This document shows, one piece after another, positions 1 to 7,758 of a stretch of 64,000 nucleotides of DNA; the first letter of the stretch is position 1, and each line of letters opens with the position of its first letter. The notes beneath the pieces were generated by a model. The model was not told the DNA's origin and searched no databases. It was given only the letters and a program-made list of their open reading frames with translations. The stretch spans positions 22,482 to 86,481 of the forward strand of contig NZ_JBQHVU010000011.1 in NCBI RefSeq assembly GCF_052064335.1. Reading direction: 5' to 3'. This stretch comes from Weimeria sp002480925. GTDB taxonomy: Bacteria; Bacillota; Clostridia; Lachnospirales; Lachnospiraceae. The position numbers and the translations under genes are program-made.

Positions 1-1
1 A

Positions 2-199
2 GGTATCAACCTTACTACCGCTATCAATGTGTTTCTTCGCCAGTCGCTCCGTGTCGGCGGTTTTCCTTTTGATGTTCGTCTGGAGCAGCCGAACAAGGAA
101 ACGATGGCAGCAATGCTGGAAGCAGAACACATTGCCCGTGATCCGTCTGTAAAACGCTACTCTGATATAGAGGAAGCATTGAAAGCCTTGAAAGAATGA
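2..199 (+). CDS. RelB/DinJ-type antitoxin, C-terminal part (5' end outside window)
   Basis: The frame is open from the first bases to a TGA at 197-199, giving 65 residues without a start codon, so the gene begins upstream of the window. The reading GINLTTAINVFLRQS followed by FPFDVR resembles the ribbon-helix-helix segment of RelB/DinJ antitoxins (TTAINxFxxxxVxxxxIPFxV), which bind a YafQ/RelE-type mRNA interferase and repress their own operon. The tail contains SDIEEALKALKE, typical of the toxin-wrapping C-terminus. An ATG overlapping the stop (ATGA) begins a toxin-like frame that breaks off, so this antitoxin appears to be an orphan. Family assignment is from motif recognition only. Confidence 0.72.
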   Translation, partial: GINLTTAINVFLRQSLRVGGFPFDVRLEQPNKETMAAMLEAEHIARDPSVKRYSDIEEALKALKE

Positions 200-279
200 G
201 TAAACATTTAGACATTGTTTGGACAAATCAATTTAAACGCTTAAGGCAGGCTGACACCACTTTTCATTACTTTGCCTGA
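196..279 (+). pseudogene. Truncated YafQ-type toxin stub
   Basis: The ATG overlaps the antitoxin stop (ATGA), the usual coupling in dinJ-yafQ pairs. The first residues, MSKHLDIVWTNQFKR, resemble the start of YafQ family toxins. After about 14 codons the similarity ends and the frame stops at 277-279, inside the 3' end of trpA, which runs on the opposite strand. The active-site region of the toxin is therefore absent. The junction near 235-245 probably marks a deletion or recombination point. Alternatively this is a chance start-like peptide, but the overlap with a recognisable antitoxin argues for a remnant. Confidence 0.55.
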
Positions 280-1040
280 TGCACTGCCTGCGCCATCTCT
301 GCTACGAATTTCTTTACTTCGGGAACACAGTCCTTGCCGTACTTTGCGCATAGCTTTACTATGGCGGAGCCTACGATTGCGCCGTCTGATTTCGATGCCA
401 TGTCCCCTGCTGATTGTGGGTCTGATATTCCGAAACCGACTGCACATGGGATATCCTTTGTCTCCTTTACCAGCCGGACCATAGCTCCTATATCTGTCGT
501 GATCTTTGATCTTGTCCCGGTCACACCAAGTGATGAGACACAGTATACAAAGCCATCTGCCTCCCTTGCTATCATCCGGATACGATCATGCGATGTAGGA
601 GCAATAAGAGATATAAAATCTATTCCGTATTTTCTGCAGACAGACTGGAATTCATCCTTTTCCTCATATGGCACATCAGGAAGTATCAGGCCATTCATAC
701 CTATCTCTGCTGCTGTCTTTATGAACTTTTCAGTTCCATAGTGGAAGACCACATTTGCATAGGTCATAAAGACCATAGGAATATCACAGTTCTTACGGAT
801 CCTCCTTACCATATCAAAAATGCTGTCAGTCGTCACACCACCGGAAAGCGCTCTTATATTCGCCTCCTGTATCACCGGGCCCTCAGCTGTCGGATCCGAA
901 AAAGGGATACCAAGCTCTATAAGGTCCGCACCGGCCTCTGCCATAGCATAGACCAGCTGTTCAGTTATATCAAGTGAAGGATCCCCACTTGTGATGAAGG
1001 GGATAAATGTCTTGCCGTTTTTAAATGCTTTTTCTACCAT
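267..1040 (-). CDS. trpA: Tryptophan synthase alpha subunit
   Basis: 257 aa, a normal length. It cleaves indole-3-glycerol phosphate to indole and glyceraldehyde-3-phosphate in the alpha2beta2 complex with TrpB. The TIM-barrel signature LIELGIPFSDPTAEGPVIQ is at residues 40-58, with the catalytic Glu at 42. The position of the second catalytic residue (Asp60 of the Salmonella enzyme) is Glu53 here. The phosphate-binding VGFGIS and GAIVGSAIV segments follow near the C-terminus. GGAGAAATAAG-like sequence precedes the ATG. It is the last gene of trpEGDCFBA, 60 bp after trpB, and its end abuts the toxin remnant. Confidence 0.97.
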   Translation of the reverse strand: MVEKAFKNGKTFIPFITSGDPSLDITEQLVYAMAEAGADLIELGIPFSDPTAEGPVIQEANIRALSGGVTTDSIFDMVRRIRKNCDIPMVFMTYANVVFHYGTEKFIKTAAEIGMNGLILPDVPYEEKDEFQSVCRKYGIDFISLIAPTSHDRIRMIAREADGFVYCVSSLGVTGTRSKITTDIGAMVRLVKETKDIPCAVGFGISDPQSAGDMASKSDGAIVGSAIVKLCAKYGKDCVPEVKKFVAEMAQAVHQAK

Positions 1041-1100
1041 CTTATTTCTCCATTCTATTGTCAGGGATCAGGTGAGTCAGACCCACTAGACCCTATACCC

Positions 1101-2285
1101 TTATTCCTTAATCTGCTCTCCCCTGTATCTCGCTATTGCTGCCACATCCTTGTCCCCTCTTCCGGATACTGTTACTACTATTATCTTATCCTTATCCATT
1201 GCAGGAGCAAGCTTCATTGCATATGCTATTGCATGAGCGCTTTCGATCGCAGGAATTATTCCCTCTGTCCTCGACAGGTATTCAAAAGCGTTTACCGCCT
1301 CATCATCGGTTACAGGTACATAGTCGGCCCTTCCTATATCATGCAGATAGGCATGCTCAGGTCCTACTCCCGGATAATCGAGTCCGGCGGAAATAGAATA
1401 TACCGGAGCTATCTGACCATATTTATCCTGACAGAAATATGACTTCATACCGTGGAAGATACCCAGACTTCCGGTATTTACTGTCGCAGCTGTTTCTTTG
1501 GTATCTATGCCGCGGCCTGCTGCCTCACATCCGATCAGTTTTACCGAACTGTCATCTATGAAGTGGTAAAAAGAACCGATCGCATTGGATCCTCCGCCAA
1601 CACAGGCTATCACTGCGTCAGGAAGTCTGCCCTCCTTTTCCATGATCTGCTGCCTTGTCTCTCTTGAGATCACAGACTGGAAATCTCTTACGATAGTCGG
1701 GAAAGGATGAGGTCCCATACAGCTTCCCAGTACATAGTGGGTATCATCTATCCTGTTTGTCCACTCCCTCATGGTCTCTGAAACCGCATCCTTAAGCGTG
1801 GCCGTTCCACTTGTTACAGGATGCACCCTGGCACCGAGCAGCTTCATCCTATATACATTAAGAGCCTGTCTCTCCGTATCTACCTTTCCCATGAAGATTT
1901 CGCACTCGAGTCCCATATAAGCTGCAACAGTAGCAGTAGCTACTCCATGCTGGCCTGCCCCGGTCTCAGCTATGACTCTGGTCTTTCCCATTTTTTTAGC
2001 GAGAAGACACTGTCCCAGGGCGTTGTTTATTTTGTGGGCTCCTGTGTGGTTTAAGTCCTCTCTCTTCAGATAGATCTTTGCTCCTCCCAGATCCTCTGTC
2101 ATATTCTTTGCATAGTAAAGAAGAGATGGGCGTCCTGCATAATTCTTGTAGAGATCTAAAAGCTCCTCGTTGAATTCCGGATCTTTCTTATACTTATTGT
2201 AAGCATCCTCAAGCTCTATCACTGCATTCATCAGCGTCTCTGGTATGTACTGACCGCCATGAATACCAAATCTACCTTTCGACAT
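1101..2285 (-). CDS. trpB: Tryptophan synthase beta subunit
   Basis: 394 aa, PLP-dependent enzyme condensing indole with serine to tryptophan. HTGAHKINN holds the Schiff-base lysine (Lys85); GGGSNAIGSF is the PLP-phosphate loop; and the C-terminal VSGRGDKD is typical of TrpB1. It is preceded by GGAG five bases before the ATG and starts one base after the trpF stop. The N-terminal GRFGIHGGQYIPETL is the usual TrpB1 beginning, so this is the canonical alpha-dependent form rather than TrpB2. Confidence 0.98.
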   Translation of the reverse strand: MSKGRFGIHGGQYIPETLMNAVIELEDAYNKYKKDPEFNEELLDLYKNYAGRPSLLYYAKNMTEDLGGAKIYLKREDLNHTGAHKINNALGQCLLAKKMGKTRVIAETGAGQHGVATATVAAYMGLECEIFMGKVDTERQALNVYRMKLLGARVHPVTSGTATLKDAVSETMREWTNRIDDTHYVLGSCMGPHPFPTIVRDFQSVISRETRQQIMEKEGRLPDAVIACVGGGSNAIGSFYHFIDDSSVKLIGCEAAGRGIDTKETAATVNTGSLGIFHGMKSYFCQDKYGQIAPVYSISAGLDYPGVGPEHAYLHDIGRADYVPVTDDEAVNAFEYLSRTEGIIPAIESAHAIAYAMKLAPAMDKDKIIVVTVSGRGDKDVAAIARYRGEQIKE

Positions 2286-2286
2286 A

Positions 2287-2892
2287 TTAACTCCTTTTTA
2301 TGATTTTCATTACTTCTGCTATCTTAGCCTGATCCTTGACTCCATTTTTCTCGACTCCGCTCGATATATCCAGGCCCCATGGATGAAGTCGGTCAATGGC
2401 CTCTTTCAGATTAAAGGGATCAAGTCCACCTGCCAGAAACCATGCTCTGTCCATATCCTTACCTATAAGACTCCAGTCAAAGGTCTCTCCTCCGCCTTTG
2501 CCCTTATCGAGTAGAAGATAATCAGCAGGAGATGAAAGAGCAGTCTCTATATCCTCTTTGTTTTTTACTTCAAAGGCCTTTATCACAGGCTTACCGCTCT
2601 CCTCCTGAACCCGTCTGATGTAGTCGTCATTTTCTCTGCCATGCAGCTGAGCTATGTCTATGGAGCCATTTCTTAAGAGACCTATAACCTTTTCCGCTGG
2701 TTGATCTACGAATACACCAACGGCAGCTATCTCAGGCGAGAGGATACGTCTGAGATTTCCTGCCTCTTCACCTGTTATGCTTCGGTGACTCTTTGGAAAA
2801 TCTATTATAAATCCGGCAAAATCAGGTTTATATTTATTGACTATCTCTATATCTCCAGGCCTTCTCAGACCGCAGATCTTTATCCGTGTCAT
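2287..2892 (-). CDS. trpF: Phosphoribosylanthranilate isomerase
   Basis: 201 aa, a TIM-barrel enzyme that isomerises N-(5-phosphoribosyl)anthranilate to the carboxyphenylamino ribulose phosphate. The beginning MTRIKICGLRRPGDIE carries the catalytic cysteine (Cys7). The aspartate of the general-acid strand lies in LLLDKGKGGGETFDW, and LAGGLDPFNL and GLDISSGVE form the phosphate site. It lies between trpC (17 bp) and trpB (1 bp) in the operon. Its Shine-Dalgarno sequence is weak, suggesting translational coupling to trpC. Confidence 0.97.
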   Translation of the reverse strand: MTRIKICGLRRPGDIEIVNKYKPDFAGFIIDFPKSHRSITGEEAGNLRRILSPEIAAVGVFVDQPAEKVIGLLRNGSIDIAQLHGRENDDYIRRVQEESGKPVIKAFEVKNKEDIETALSSPADYLLLDKGKGGGETFDWSLIGKDMDRAWFLAGGLDPFNLKEAIDRLHPWGLDISSGVEKNGVKDQAKIAEVMKIIKRS

Positions 2893-2909
2893 CTGATTCC
2901 CTGCTCTCC

Positions 2910-3695
2910 TTATCTGCCATCAAGCTCCCTAAGCTTTGCTGCCTTATCCTCTGCTCTCATCAGTGTCTCTCCTATCAGAACCGCGCAAGCCCCTGAATCT
3001 GCTGCATTTCTTACATCATCTGCTGTCCTTATACCGCTTTCTGAGACAACTATGCAGTCGTCAGGGATGAGCCCTACAAGCCTTTTTGTATTATCCATAT
3101 CTACAGAAAAATCGGCCAGATTGCGGTTGTTTACTCCGATAATTTTTGCCCCGCAACCTACAGCAGTTCGGATTTCTTCTGCATTATGTGCTTCAACAAG
3201 CGCATCCATTCCGAGTTCCTCGGCCCTTTGCCTGTATTCAGTGATCTGGTCAGGACTAAGTATTGCACAGATCAGAAGGACAGCCGATGCTCCAAGGACC
3301 CTGGCCTGATCCACCATATATCTGTCAACGGTAAAGTCCTTTCTTAGTACCGGTATAGTGACCCTGTCAGTAATCTCCTTAAGGTACTGATCCTTTCCTA
3401 GAAACCAGCAGGGCTCAGTCAGGCAGGAGATTGCCGAAGCACCTGCTTCCTGATATTCCTCTGCTATTTTAAGATAAGGAAAATCCTCTGCTATAAGGCC
3501 CTTTGACGGGGAGGCCTTCTTTACCTCACAGATAAATGATATCCCAGGTCCCTTCAAGGCTTCTGCAAAGGAAGGGACCTTAGTCTTTCCTGCCATAGCT
3601 TCTGCCATGGACGCCATCTGGTCTGCTGTAATACTTTCCTTATAAAGCCTTGTCCGCTCCCTTGTCTTAGCTGCTATTTCTTCAAGTATGTTCAT
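2910..3695 (-). CDS. trpC: Indole-3-glycerol phosphate synthase
   Basis: About 261 aa. It closes the indole ring from the TrpF product. ICEVKKASPSKG is the N-terminal signature of the family; the catalytic lysines are in EVKKASPSKG and VLRKDFTVD; and GVNNRNLADFSVD and VSESGIRTADDV complete the barrel. A GTG codon lies directly before the chosen ATG; I prefer the ATG because it sits at a better distance from an AGGAAA sequence. The trpD stop (3699-3701) is a few bases upstream. It is a single-function TrpC, not fused to TrpF. Confidence 0.96.
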   Translation of the reverse strand: MNILEEIAAKTRERTRLYKESITADQMASMAEAMAGKTKVPSFAEALKGPGISFICEVKKASPSKGLIAEDFPYLKIAEEYQEAGASAISCLTEPCWFLGKDQYLKEITDRVTIPVLRKDFTVDRYMVDQARVLGASAVLLICAILSPDQITEYRQRAEELGMDALVEAHNAEEIRTAVGCGAKIIGVNNRNLADFSVDMDNTKRLVGLIPDDCIVVSESGIRTADDVRNAADSGACAVLIGETLMRAEDKAAKLRELDGR

Positions 3696-3698
3696 CAC

Positions 3699-4709
3699 TT
3701 ACTTATTGCTTTCCTCTATAAACTGACTGAGCTTGTCCCCAGCCTTACCGCTGTCGATAAGCTCCTCTGCTCTCCTTACTCCCTCCTTCATATTCCCTGC
3801 CTTCCCGGCTATATAAATGGCTGCGCCGGCATTCAGGCAGACGGCCTGCCTCTTAGGTCCTTTATCTGCACCGCTTATTATGTCTCTCGTGATCCTTGCG
3901 TTTTCCTCAGGCCTGCCGCCAAGAAGCTCTTTCTTATCACAGGTCTTATATCCGAAGTCCTCAGGTGAGATCCTGTAGATGCCCTTCCTGTCTCCATTTA
4001 TCTCACATACTGCTGTAGGCGAGCTCATCGATATCTCATCGAGACTGTCAAGTCCGTAAACTACCATTCCGCGCTTAACTCCGAGATTTGAAAGCACCTT
4101 TGCAAGTGGCTCGACAAGCGACTCATCATAAACCCCCATGACCTGGTAGGCTGCTCCGGCAGGAGAGGTAAGAGGTCCTAGTATATTAAAAATTGTACGT
4201 ATCCCAAGCTCTTTCCTTACAGGTCCGACAAATCTCATTGCGCTGTGATATCTCTGGGCAAAAAGGAAGCAGATATTTATCTTTTTAAGAATCTCTAAGT
4301 TCCTGGCCGGATCTATATCGATCTTTACTCCTAGTGCCTCAAGGCAGTCTGCTGCTCCTGACCTTGATGAGGCTGCTCTGTTTCCGTGCTTTGCTACCGG
4401 TATATCATCTGCTGCTATTACGATCGATGCGGTGGTAGAAATATTAAAAGAATTTGAACCATCTCCGCCTGTTCCTACTATTTCAAGGACATCCATATCA
4501 TTCAAGAGCTTTGTGCCTGCTGCCCTCATTCCCTCTGCGGACGCCGTTATCTCATCTATAGTCTCACCTTTCATGGAAAGGGCGGTAAGATAGGCTGCCT
4601 CCTGAACCTGGCTGGCGTTTCCGCTCATTATCTCATCCATTACACTTCTGGCCTCATCATAGGTCAGATCCTGCTTATTTACAACCTTTTTGATCGCCTC
4701 TGCTATCAT
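3699..4709 (-). CDS. trpD: Anthranilate phosphoribosyltransferase
   Basis: 336 aa. It transfers phosphoribose from PRPP to anthranilate. The GTGGDGSNSFNIS loop (about residues 79-91) binds PRPP/Mg; KHGNRAASSRSGAADCLEALG and RTIFNILGPLTSPA are the other family blocks. A GGAGG six bases before the ATG fixes the start. It is separate from TrpG, which lies 15 bp upstream, unlike the TrpGD fusion of enterobacteria. Confidence 0.97.
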   Translation of the reverse strand: MIAEAIKKVVNKQDLTYDEARSVMDEIMSGNASQVQEAAYLTALSMKGETIDEITASAEGMRAAGTKLLNDMDVLEIVGTGGDGSNSFNISTTASIVIAADDIPVAKHGNRAASSRSGAADCLEALGVKIDIDPARNLEILKKINICFLFAQRYHSAMRFVGPVRKELGIRTIFNILGPLTSPAGAAYQVMGVYDESLVEPLAKVLSNLGVKRGMVVYGLDSLDEISMSSPTAVCEINGDRKGIYRISPEDFGYKTCDKKELLGGRPEENARITRDIISGADKGPKRQAVCLNAGAAIYIAGKAGNMKEGVRRAEELIDSGKAGDKLSQFIEESNK

Positions 4710-4724
4710 TTCTGCCTCCTTATA

Positions 4725-5297
4725 TCACTGTCTGAAAAAATTTTCCATTATCTGCTTTCCAACGTCTGTCATAACTGACTCCGGATGGAACTGAACCCCG
4801 AATACAGGATATTCCTTATGCTCTACTGCCATTATCTCCCTTTGCCCGTCATCCGAAACGGCTGTTACCCTAAGGCAGTCCGGCAGACTGTCCGGATCAG
4901 CTTCAAGCGAATGGTATCTGGCTGCGTAAAATACTTCCGGCAGGCCATCTAAAAGGATGCTCTTACCAGTCCGTCTGATTGGCTTCTTTTTACCATGCAT
5001 AAGCTCCCTGGCATAGGTTATCCTTCCACCGAAGGCCTGGACTATTGACTGGTGTCCCAGACAGACTCCCATTACTGGGACTTTTCCAGCGAATGATTTA
5101 ATAAGCTCCATACATATACCTGCATCCTCCGGTCTCTTTGGACCTGGAGATATGAGCAGGTAGTCAGGTTTCATTTTCTCGACGTCTTCAAGGCTGCATT
5201 CGTCATTCCTTATCACCCTTATATCCGGCCTGACCGAGCCAGCCAGATGATAAAGGTTATAGGTGAAGCTGTCATAATTATCCACAAGAACTACCAT
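4725..5297 (-). CDS. trpG: Anthranilate synthase component II (glutamine amidotransferase)
   Basis: 190 aa. It supplies ammonia from glutamine to TrpE. Class I amidotransferase triad: nucleophile Cys79 in VMGVCLGHQS, and His/Glu in FHPESVMT. The beginning MVVLVDNYDSFTYNL is canonical. The frame is open further upstream, but AGGAGG lies just before the ATG at 5295-5297, and this ATG overlaps the trpE stop (TAATG), so I place the start here. It could also serve as PabA, as in Bacillus, but nothing in the sequence shows this. Confidence 0.95.
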   Translation of the reverse strand: MVVLVDNYDSFTYNLYHLAGSVRPDIRVIRNDECSLEDVEKMKPDYLLISPGPKRPEDAGICMELIKSFAGKVPVMGVCLGHQSIVQAFGGRITYARELMHGKKKPIRRTGKSILLDGLPEVFYAARYHSLEADPDSLPDCLRVTAVSDDGQREIMAVEHKEYPVFGVQFHPESVMTDVGKQIMENFFRQ

Positions 5298-6775
5298 TAC
5301 AGACCTCCTTCTGACTTTTCCACTGCCAGAACGACTGCCTTTGCCTTGTTCTGACACTCCATGAATTCCTTTTCAGGCACCGAATCTGCTACTATTCCAG
5401 CTCCTGATCTTATCGTCAGCTTATCATTTTTCTTATAAGCCAGCCTTATCGCTATACATACATCCAGATTCCCGCTGAAATCTATATATCCTATTGCTCC
5501 GCCATAGATTCCTCTCTGGGAATGCTCAAGCTCCTCTATTATCTGGCAGGCTCTGAATTTCGGCGCTCCGGAAAGGGTTCCTGCCGGAAGGATGGCGTCG
5601 ATTGCATCGATAGCGTCCTTATCATCTCTTATCTCTCCGACTACTGTCGATCCTATATGCATGACCTGCGAAAACTTCTGTACGCTCAGGTAATCAGTCA
5701 CCCTTACGCTTCCGAGCCTTGAAATCTTTCCCACATCGTTTCTTCCCAGATCCACAAGCATGTTATGCTCTGAAAGCTCCTTCTCATCAGAGAGCAGATC
5801 CTTTATCAGGGCCTGATCCTCCTCATCATTCCTTCCTCTCGCTCTCGTTCCTGCCAGAGGAAAGCTCGATACGACACCGTTCTCTAGTCTGGCCAGGGTC
5901 TCCGGCGATGCTCCTGTCATCTCTATGTCATCACTTGAGAAATAAAACATATAAGGACTCGGATTGCTGGTCCTTAAGACCCTGTATGTATCAAACAGAT
6001 CACCTTTTGCCTTTGCCTGAAGAGGATCTGAGAGCACTACCTGAAATATATCTCCCTCATGGATATAGTGCTTTGCCTTTTCTACCATTCCGGCATATTC
6101 TTCTTCTGAAAAAAGAGGCTTTATCTGAGACTTGAGCTCAAGAGGGGCGAAATCATATTCATCATCACCTGTGATCACTTCCCTGATCTCCTTAAGTCTC
6201 TGCGCGGCCTTCTCATATGAATCCTCCGGATCAGTCGTATCGACCCCGCTTATCAGATAGATTTTCTGCTTATAATAGTCGAAGGCTATTACCTCGTTGA
6301 AAAGCATCAGGTCCATGTCCTTGAAATCACCGTCGTCTGAAAGATCAAGCTTTGGCTCTGCATATCTGATATAGTCATAGGAAAAATATCCGACCAGACC
6401 ACCCGTGAAATATGGGAGTTCCTTTAGGACTGCGCTCTTATACTTTCTTACAATTCTTCTCAGCTCATCTCCCGGGTGGGTTACTTCAATTTCTTTAATC
6501 TCTGTCGTTCCATCATCGCATAAGGACCTTTCTACCATATGTCCCTTCTGGCAGGTGATCTCCATTGTCGGCTTGTAGCCCAGAAATGAATATCTGCCCC
6601 AGGTCTTATCCTGACTCGCGCTCTCCAGCAGATAGACATGATTGCTCTTTGCGCGAAGCTTCTTCATCACCATGATAGGTGTAAGCATATCGGAGTAGAT
6701 CTCCTCATATACCGGAATCCTTCTGAATTCCGAATCCATCGCGATTTCCTTTACTCTTGATAATTCAGGCTGCAT
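5297..6775 (-). CDS. trpE: Anthranilate synthase component I
   Basis: 492 aa. It makes anthranilate from chorismate and ammonia. The LLESA motif (residues 49-53), the tryptophan feedback-inhibition element, is present. The chorismate-binding domain has the characteristic MFYFSSDDIEMTGASPE, FPLAGTRARG, DLGRNDVG and FMECQNKA blocks. First gene of the trp operon, downstream of a T-box leader. The start codon lies about 12 bases after GGAG, a little far, but no better ATG exists before the conserved domain. Confidence 0.96.
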   Translation of the reverse strand: MQPELSRVKEIAMDSEFRRIPVYEEIYSDMLTPIMVMKKLRAKSNHVYLLESASQDKTWGRYSFLGYKPTMEITCQKGHMVERSLCDDGTTEIKEIEVTHPGDELRRIVRKYKSAVLKELPYFTGGLVGYFSYDYIRYAEPKLDLSDDGDFKDMDLMLFNEVIAFDYYKQKIYLISGVDTTDPEDSYEKAAQRLKEIREVITGDDEYDFAPLELKSQIKPLFSEEEYAGMVEKAKHYIHEGDIFQVVLSDPLQAKAKGDLFDTYRVLRTSNPSPYMFYFSSDDIEMTGASPETLARLENGVVSSFPLAGTRARGRNDEEDQALIKDLLSDEKELSEHNMLVDLGRNDVGKISRLGSVRVTDYLSVQKFSQVMHIGSTVVGEIRDDKDAIDAIDAILPAGTLSGAPKFRACQIIEELEHSQRGIYGGAIGYIDFSGNLDVCIAIRLAYKKNDKLTIRSGAGIVADSVPEKEFMECQNKAKAVVLAVEKSEGGL

Positions 6776-6796
6776 GGCTTAATTATGCTCCTTTCC

Positions 6797-6822
6797 GTGG
6801 TCAGGGACCAGGCCCTGATCAC
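6797..6822 (-). other. Hairpin between T-box terminator and trpE
   Basis: Two 10-base arms, GTGATCAGGG and CCCTGACCAC, pair with one mismatch around a six-base loop, just before the trpE ribosome-binding site. Its words (TCAGGG/CCCTGA) recur in other intergenic stretches of this region, so it may be a small repeat rather than part of the switch. Confidence 0.5.
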
Positions 6823-6827
6823 TAAAT

Positions 6828-6879
6828 AAAAAAGACCCGTTCCCAGAGTCGTCTCATTAACGATCTCCAGGAACGAGTC
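6828..6879 (-). terminator. Intrinsic terminator of the trp T-box leader
   Basis: On the minus strand GACTCGTTCC (6870-6879) pairs with GGAACGGGTC (6834-6843, one G-U) and is followed by six T residues (6828-6833). It lies directly after the T-box sequence, so it is the attenuator helix that competes with the antiterminator. Confidence 0.88.
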
Positions 6880-7120
6880 TATAAATGTCTATAGTCCCGC
6901 GGTGCCATCCTGATTCGTGGAAGTCCACACACTTAGCAAGGTACCAACATACCTCCGGCAACTGACGCATGCCTCTCGTCACAGAGTACTAAGAAATTAT
7001 ATCCTTTCACTGTGCCCTCAGCGGTCCATTTGGCAAGTCTCATACGATCCGGCTCTCATCATCCCGGACTCTCTGTGCGCGATAGCTTACTTTGATCTCC
7101 GCTTCATCGGTTTCATTTAA
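6828..7120 (-). promoter_or_regulatory. T-box riboswitch, tryptophan-specific
   Basis: The minus strand holds the T-box core GGATGGCACCGCGG (6897-6910), the antiterminator element that pairs with the uncharged tRNA acceptor end. It is followed by a terminator. Upstream is a Stem I region with the AGTAA of the loop-E motif and a GAGAG-type distal loop. The specifier position reads TGG at 7026-7028, followed by ACC as in many T-boxes. This fits tRNA-Trp and control of trpE by uncharged tRNA-Trp. Stem boundaries are estimates. Confidence 0.92.
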
Positions 7121-7130
7121 ATTTGCATTT

Positions 7131-7159
7131 ATATTACTACTCATGTCCTGCTTTTTCAA
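7131..7159 (-). promoter_or_regulatory. Promoter of the trp operon
   Basis: Minus strand: -35 TTGAAA (7154-7159), 17-base spacer, -10 TAATAT (7131-7136). The expected start of transcription is just before the T-box Stem I. Good match to sigma-A consensus. Confidence 0.75.
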
Positions 7160-7361
7160 GTGAAATTTTTTCATTTATAAAAAAGCCGGCAATTTATTTA
7201 GGCCAACATGTGGTCTGAACAGTAACGGCGCCAGGGTTCAGGGCCATTAATCCTCTCATATACCTCAAACCTCAGACCTCACACCTCACACCTTCTCTTG
7301 ACGTAGCCGGCAATCGATTATAACCAGCATTATGAAAGTACAGCAAATTTTTAAAAAGCCA
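7160..7361. other. Intergenic stretch with degenerate repeats
   Basis: No gene is visible between the trp promoter and the tRNA promoter. AGCCGGCAAT occurs twice, near 7183 and 7304. CCAGGGTTCAGGG and a run of ACCTCAnACCTCACACC words occur between them. The same kinds of words recur at 7680-7760 and 9480-9565. Confidence 0.5.
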
Positions 7362-7390
7362 TTGACAAAAGCCTTGGAATTTAGTAAAAT
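7362..7390 (+). promoter_or_regulatory. Promoter for the tRNA-Ser/tRNA-Cys operon
   Basis: -35 TTGACA (7362-7367), 17-base spacer, -10 TAAAAT (7385-7390), about 60 bp before the first tRNA. Confidence 0.85.
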
Positions 7391-7459
7391 AGAAAAGCAC
7401 GTTGAGTATCGGAAATCTCAACCGTGTCTTGGTACAGGGCATTTTTTTAAATGCTTTTT

Positions 7460-7547
7460 GGAGAAGTACTCAAGAGGCCGAAGAGGTGCCCCTGCTAAGG
7501 GTATAGGTCGGGAAACCGGCGCGAGGGTTCAAATCCCTCCTTCTCCG
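7460..7547 (+). tRNA. tRNA-Ser (anticodon GCT)
   Basis: 88 nt. Acceptor arms GGAGAAG and CTTCTCC pair perfectly. There is a long class II variable arm (GGTCGGGAAACCGGC region), T-loop GTTCAAATC, and an anticodon loop reading CTGCTAA. No CCA is encoded; the discriminator is G. Confidence 0.95.
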
Positions 7548-7554
7548 TTTATAT

Positions 7555-7625
7555 GGCGCCATAGCCAAGTGGTAAGGCAAAGGTCTGCAACACCTCTATC
7601 CCCGGTTCAAATCCGAGTGGCGCCT
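7555..7625 (+). tRNA. tRNA-Cys (anticodon GCA)
   Basis: 71 nt. Acceptor arms GGCGCCA and TGGCGCC pair perfectly; the anticodon loop reads CTGCAAC; the T-loop is GTTCAAATC. CCA is not encoded. It is only 7 bp after tRNA-Ser, so the two are co-transcribed. Confidence 0.95.
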
Positions 7626-7632
7626 CTATATG

Positions 7633-7662
7633 ACAGTCCAGTGAAGCTGGGCTGTTTTTTTT
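7633..7662 (+). terminator. Terminator of the tRNA operon
   Basis: ACAGTCCAG (7633-7641) pairs with CTGGGCTGT (7647-7655) around a 5-base loop and is followed by seven or more T residues. Confidence 0.88.
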
Positions 7663-7758
7663 AGTGAATAGGAATCAGTAGTCAGGGCTTAGTGGTTTTG
7701 ACCTGAAAACAGTTAAGTACCCGCTAATCCCTGGACCCTGATCCCTAATTCCTAACTA

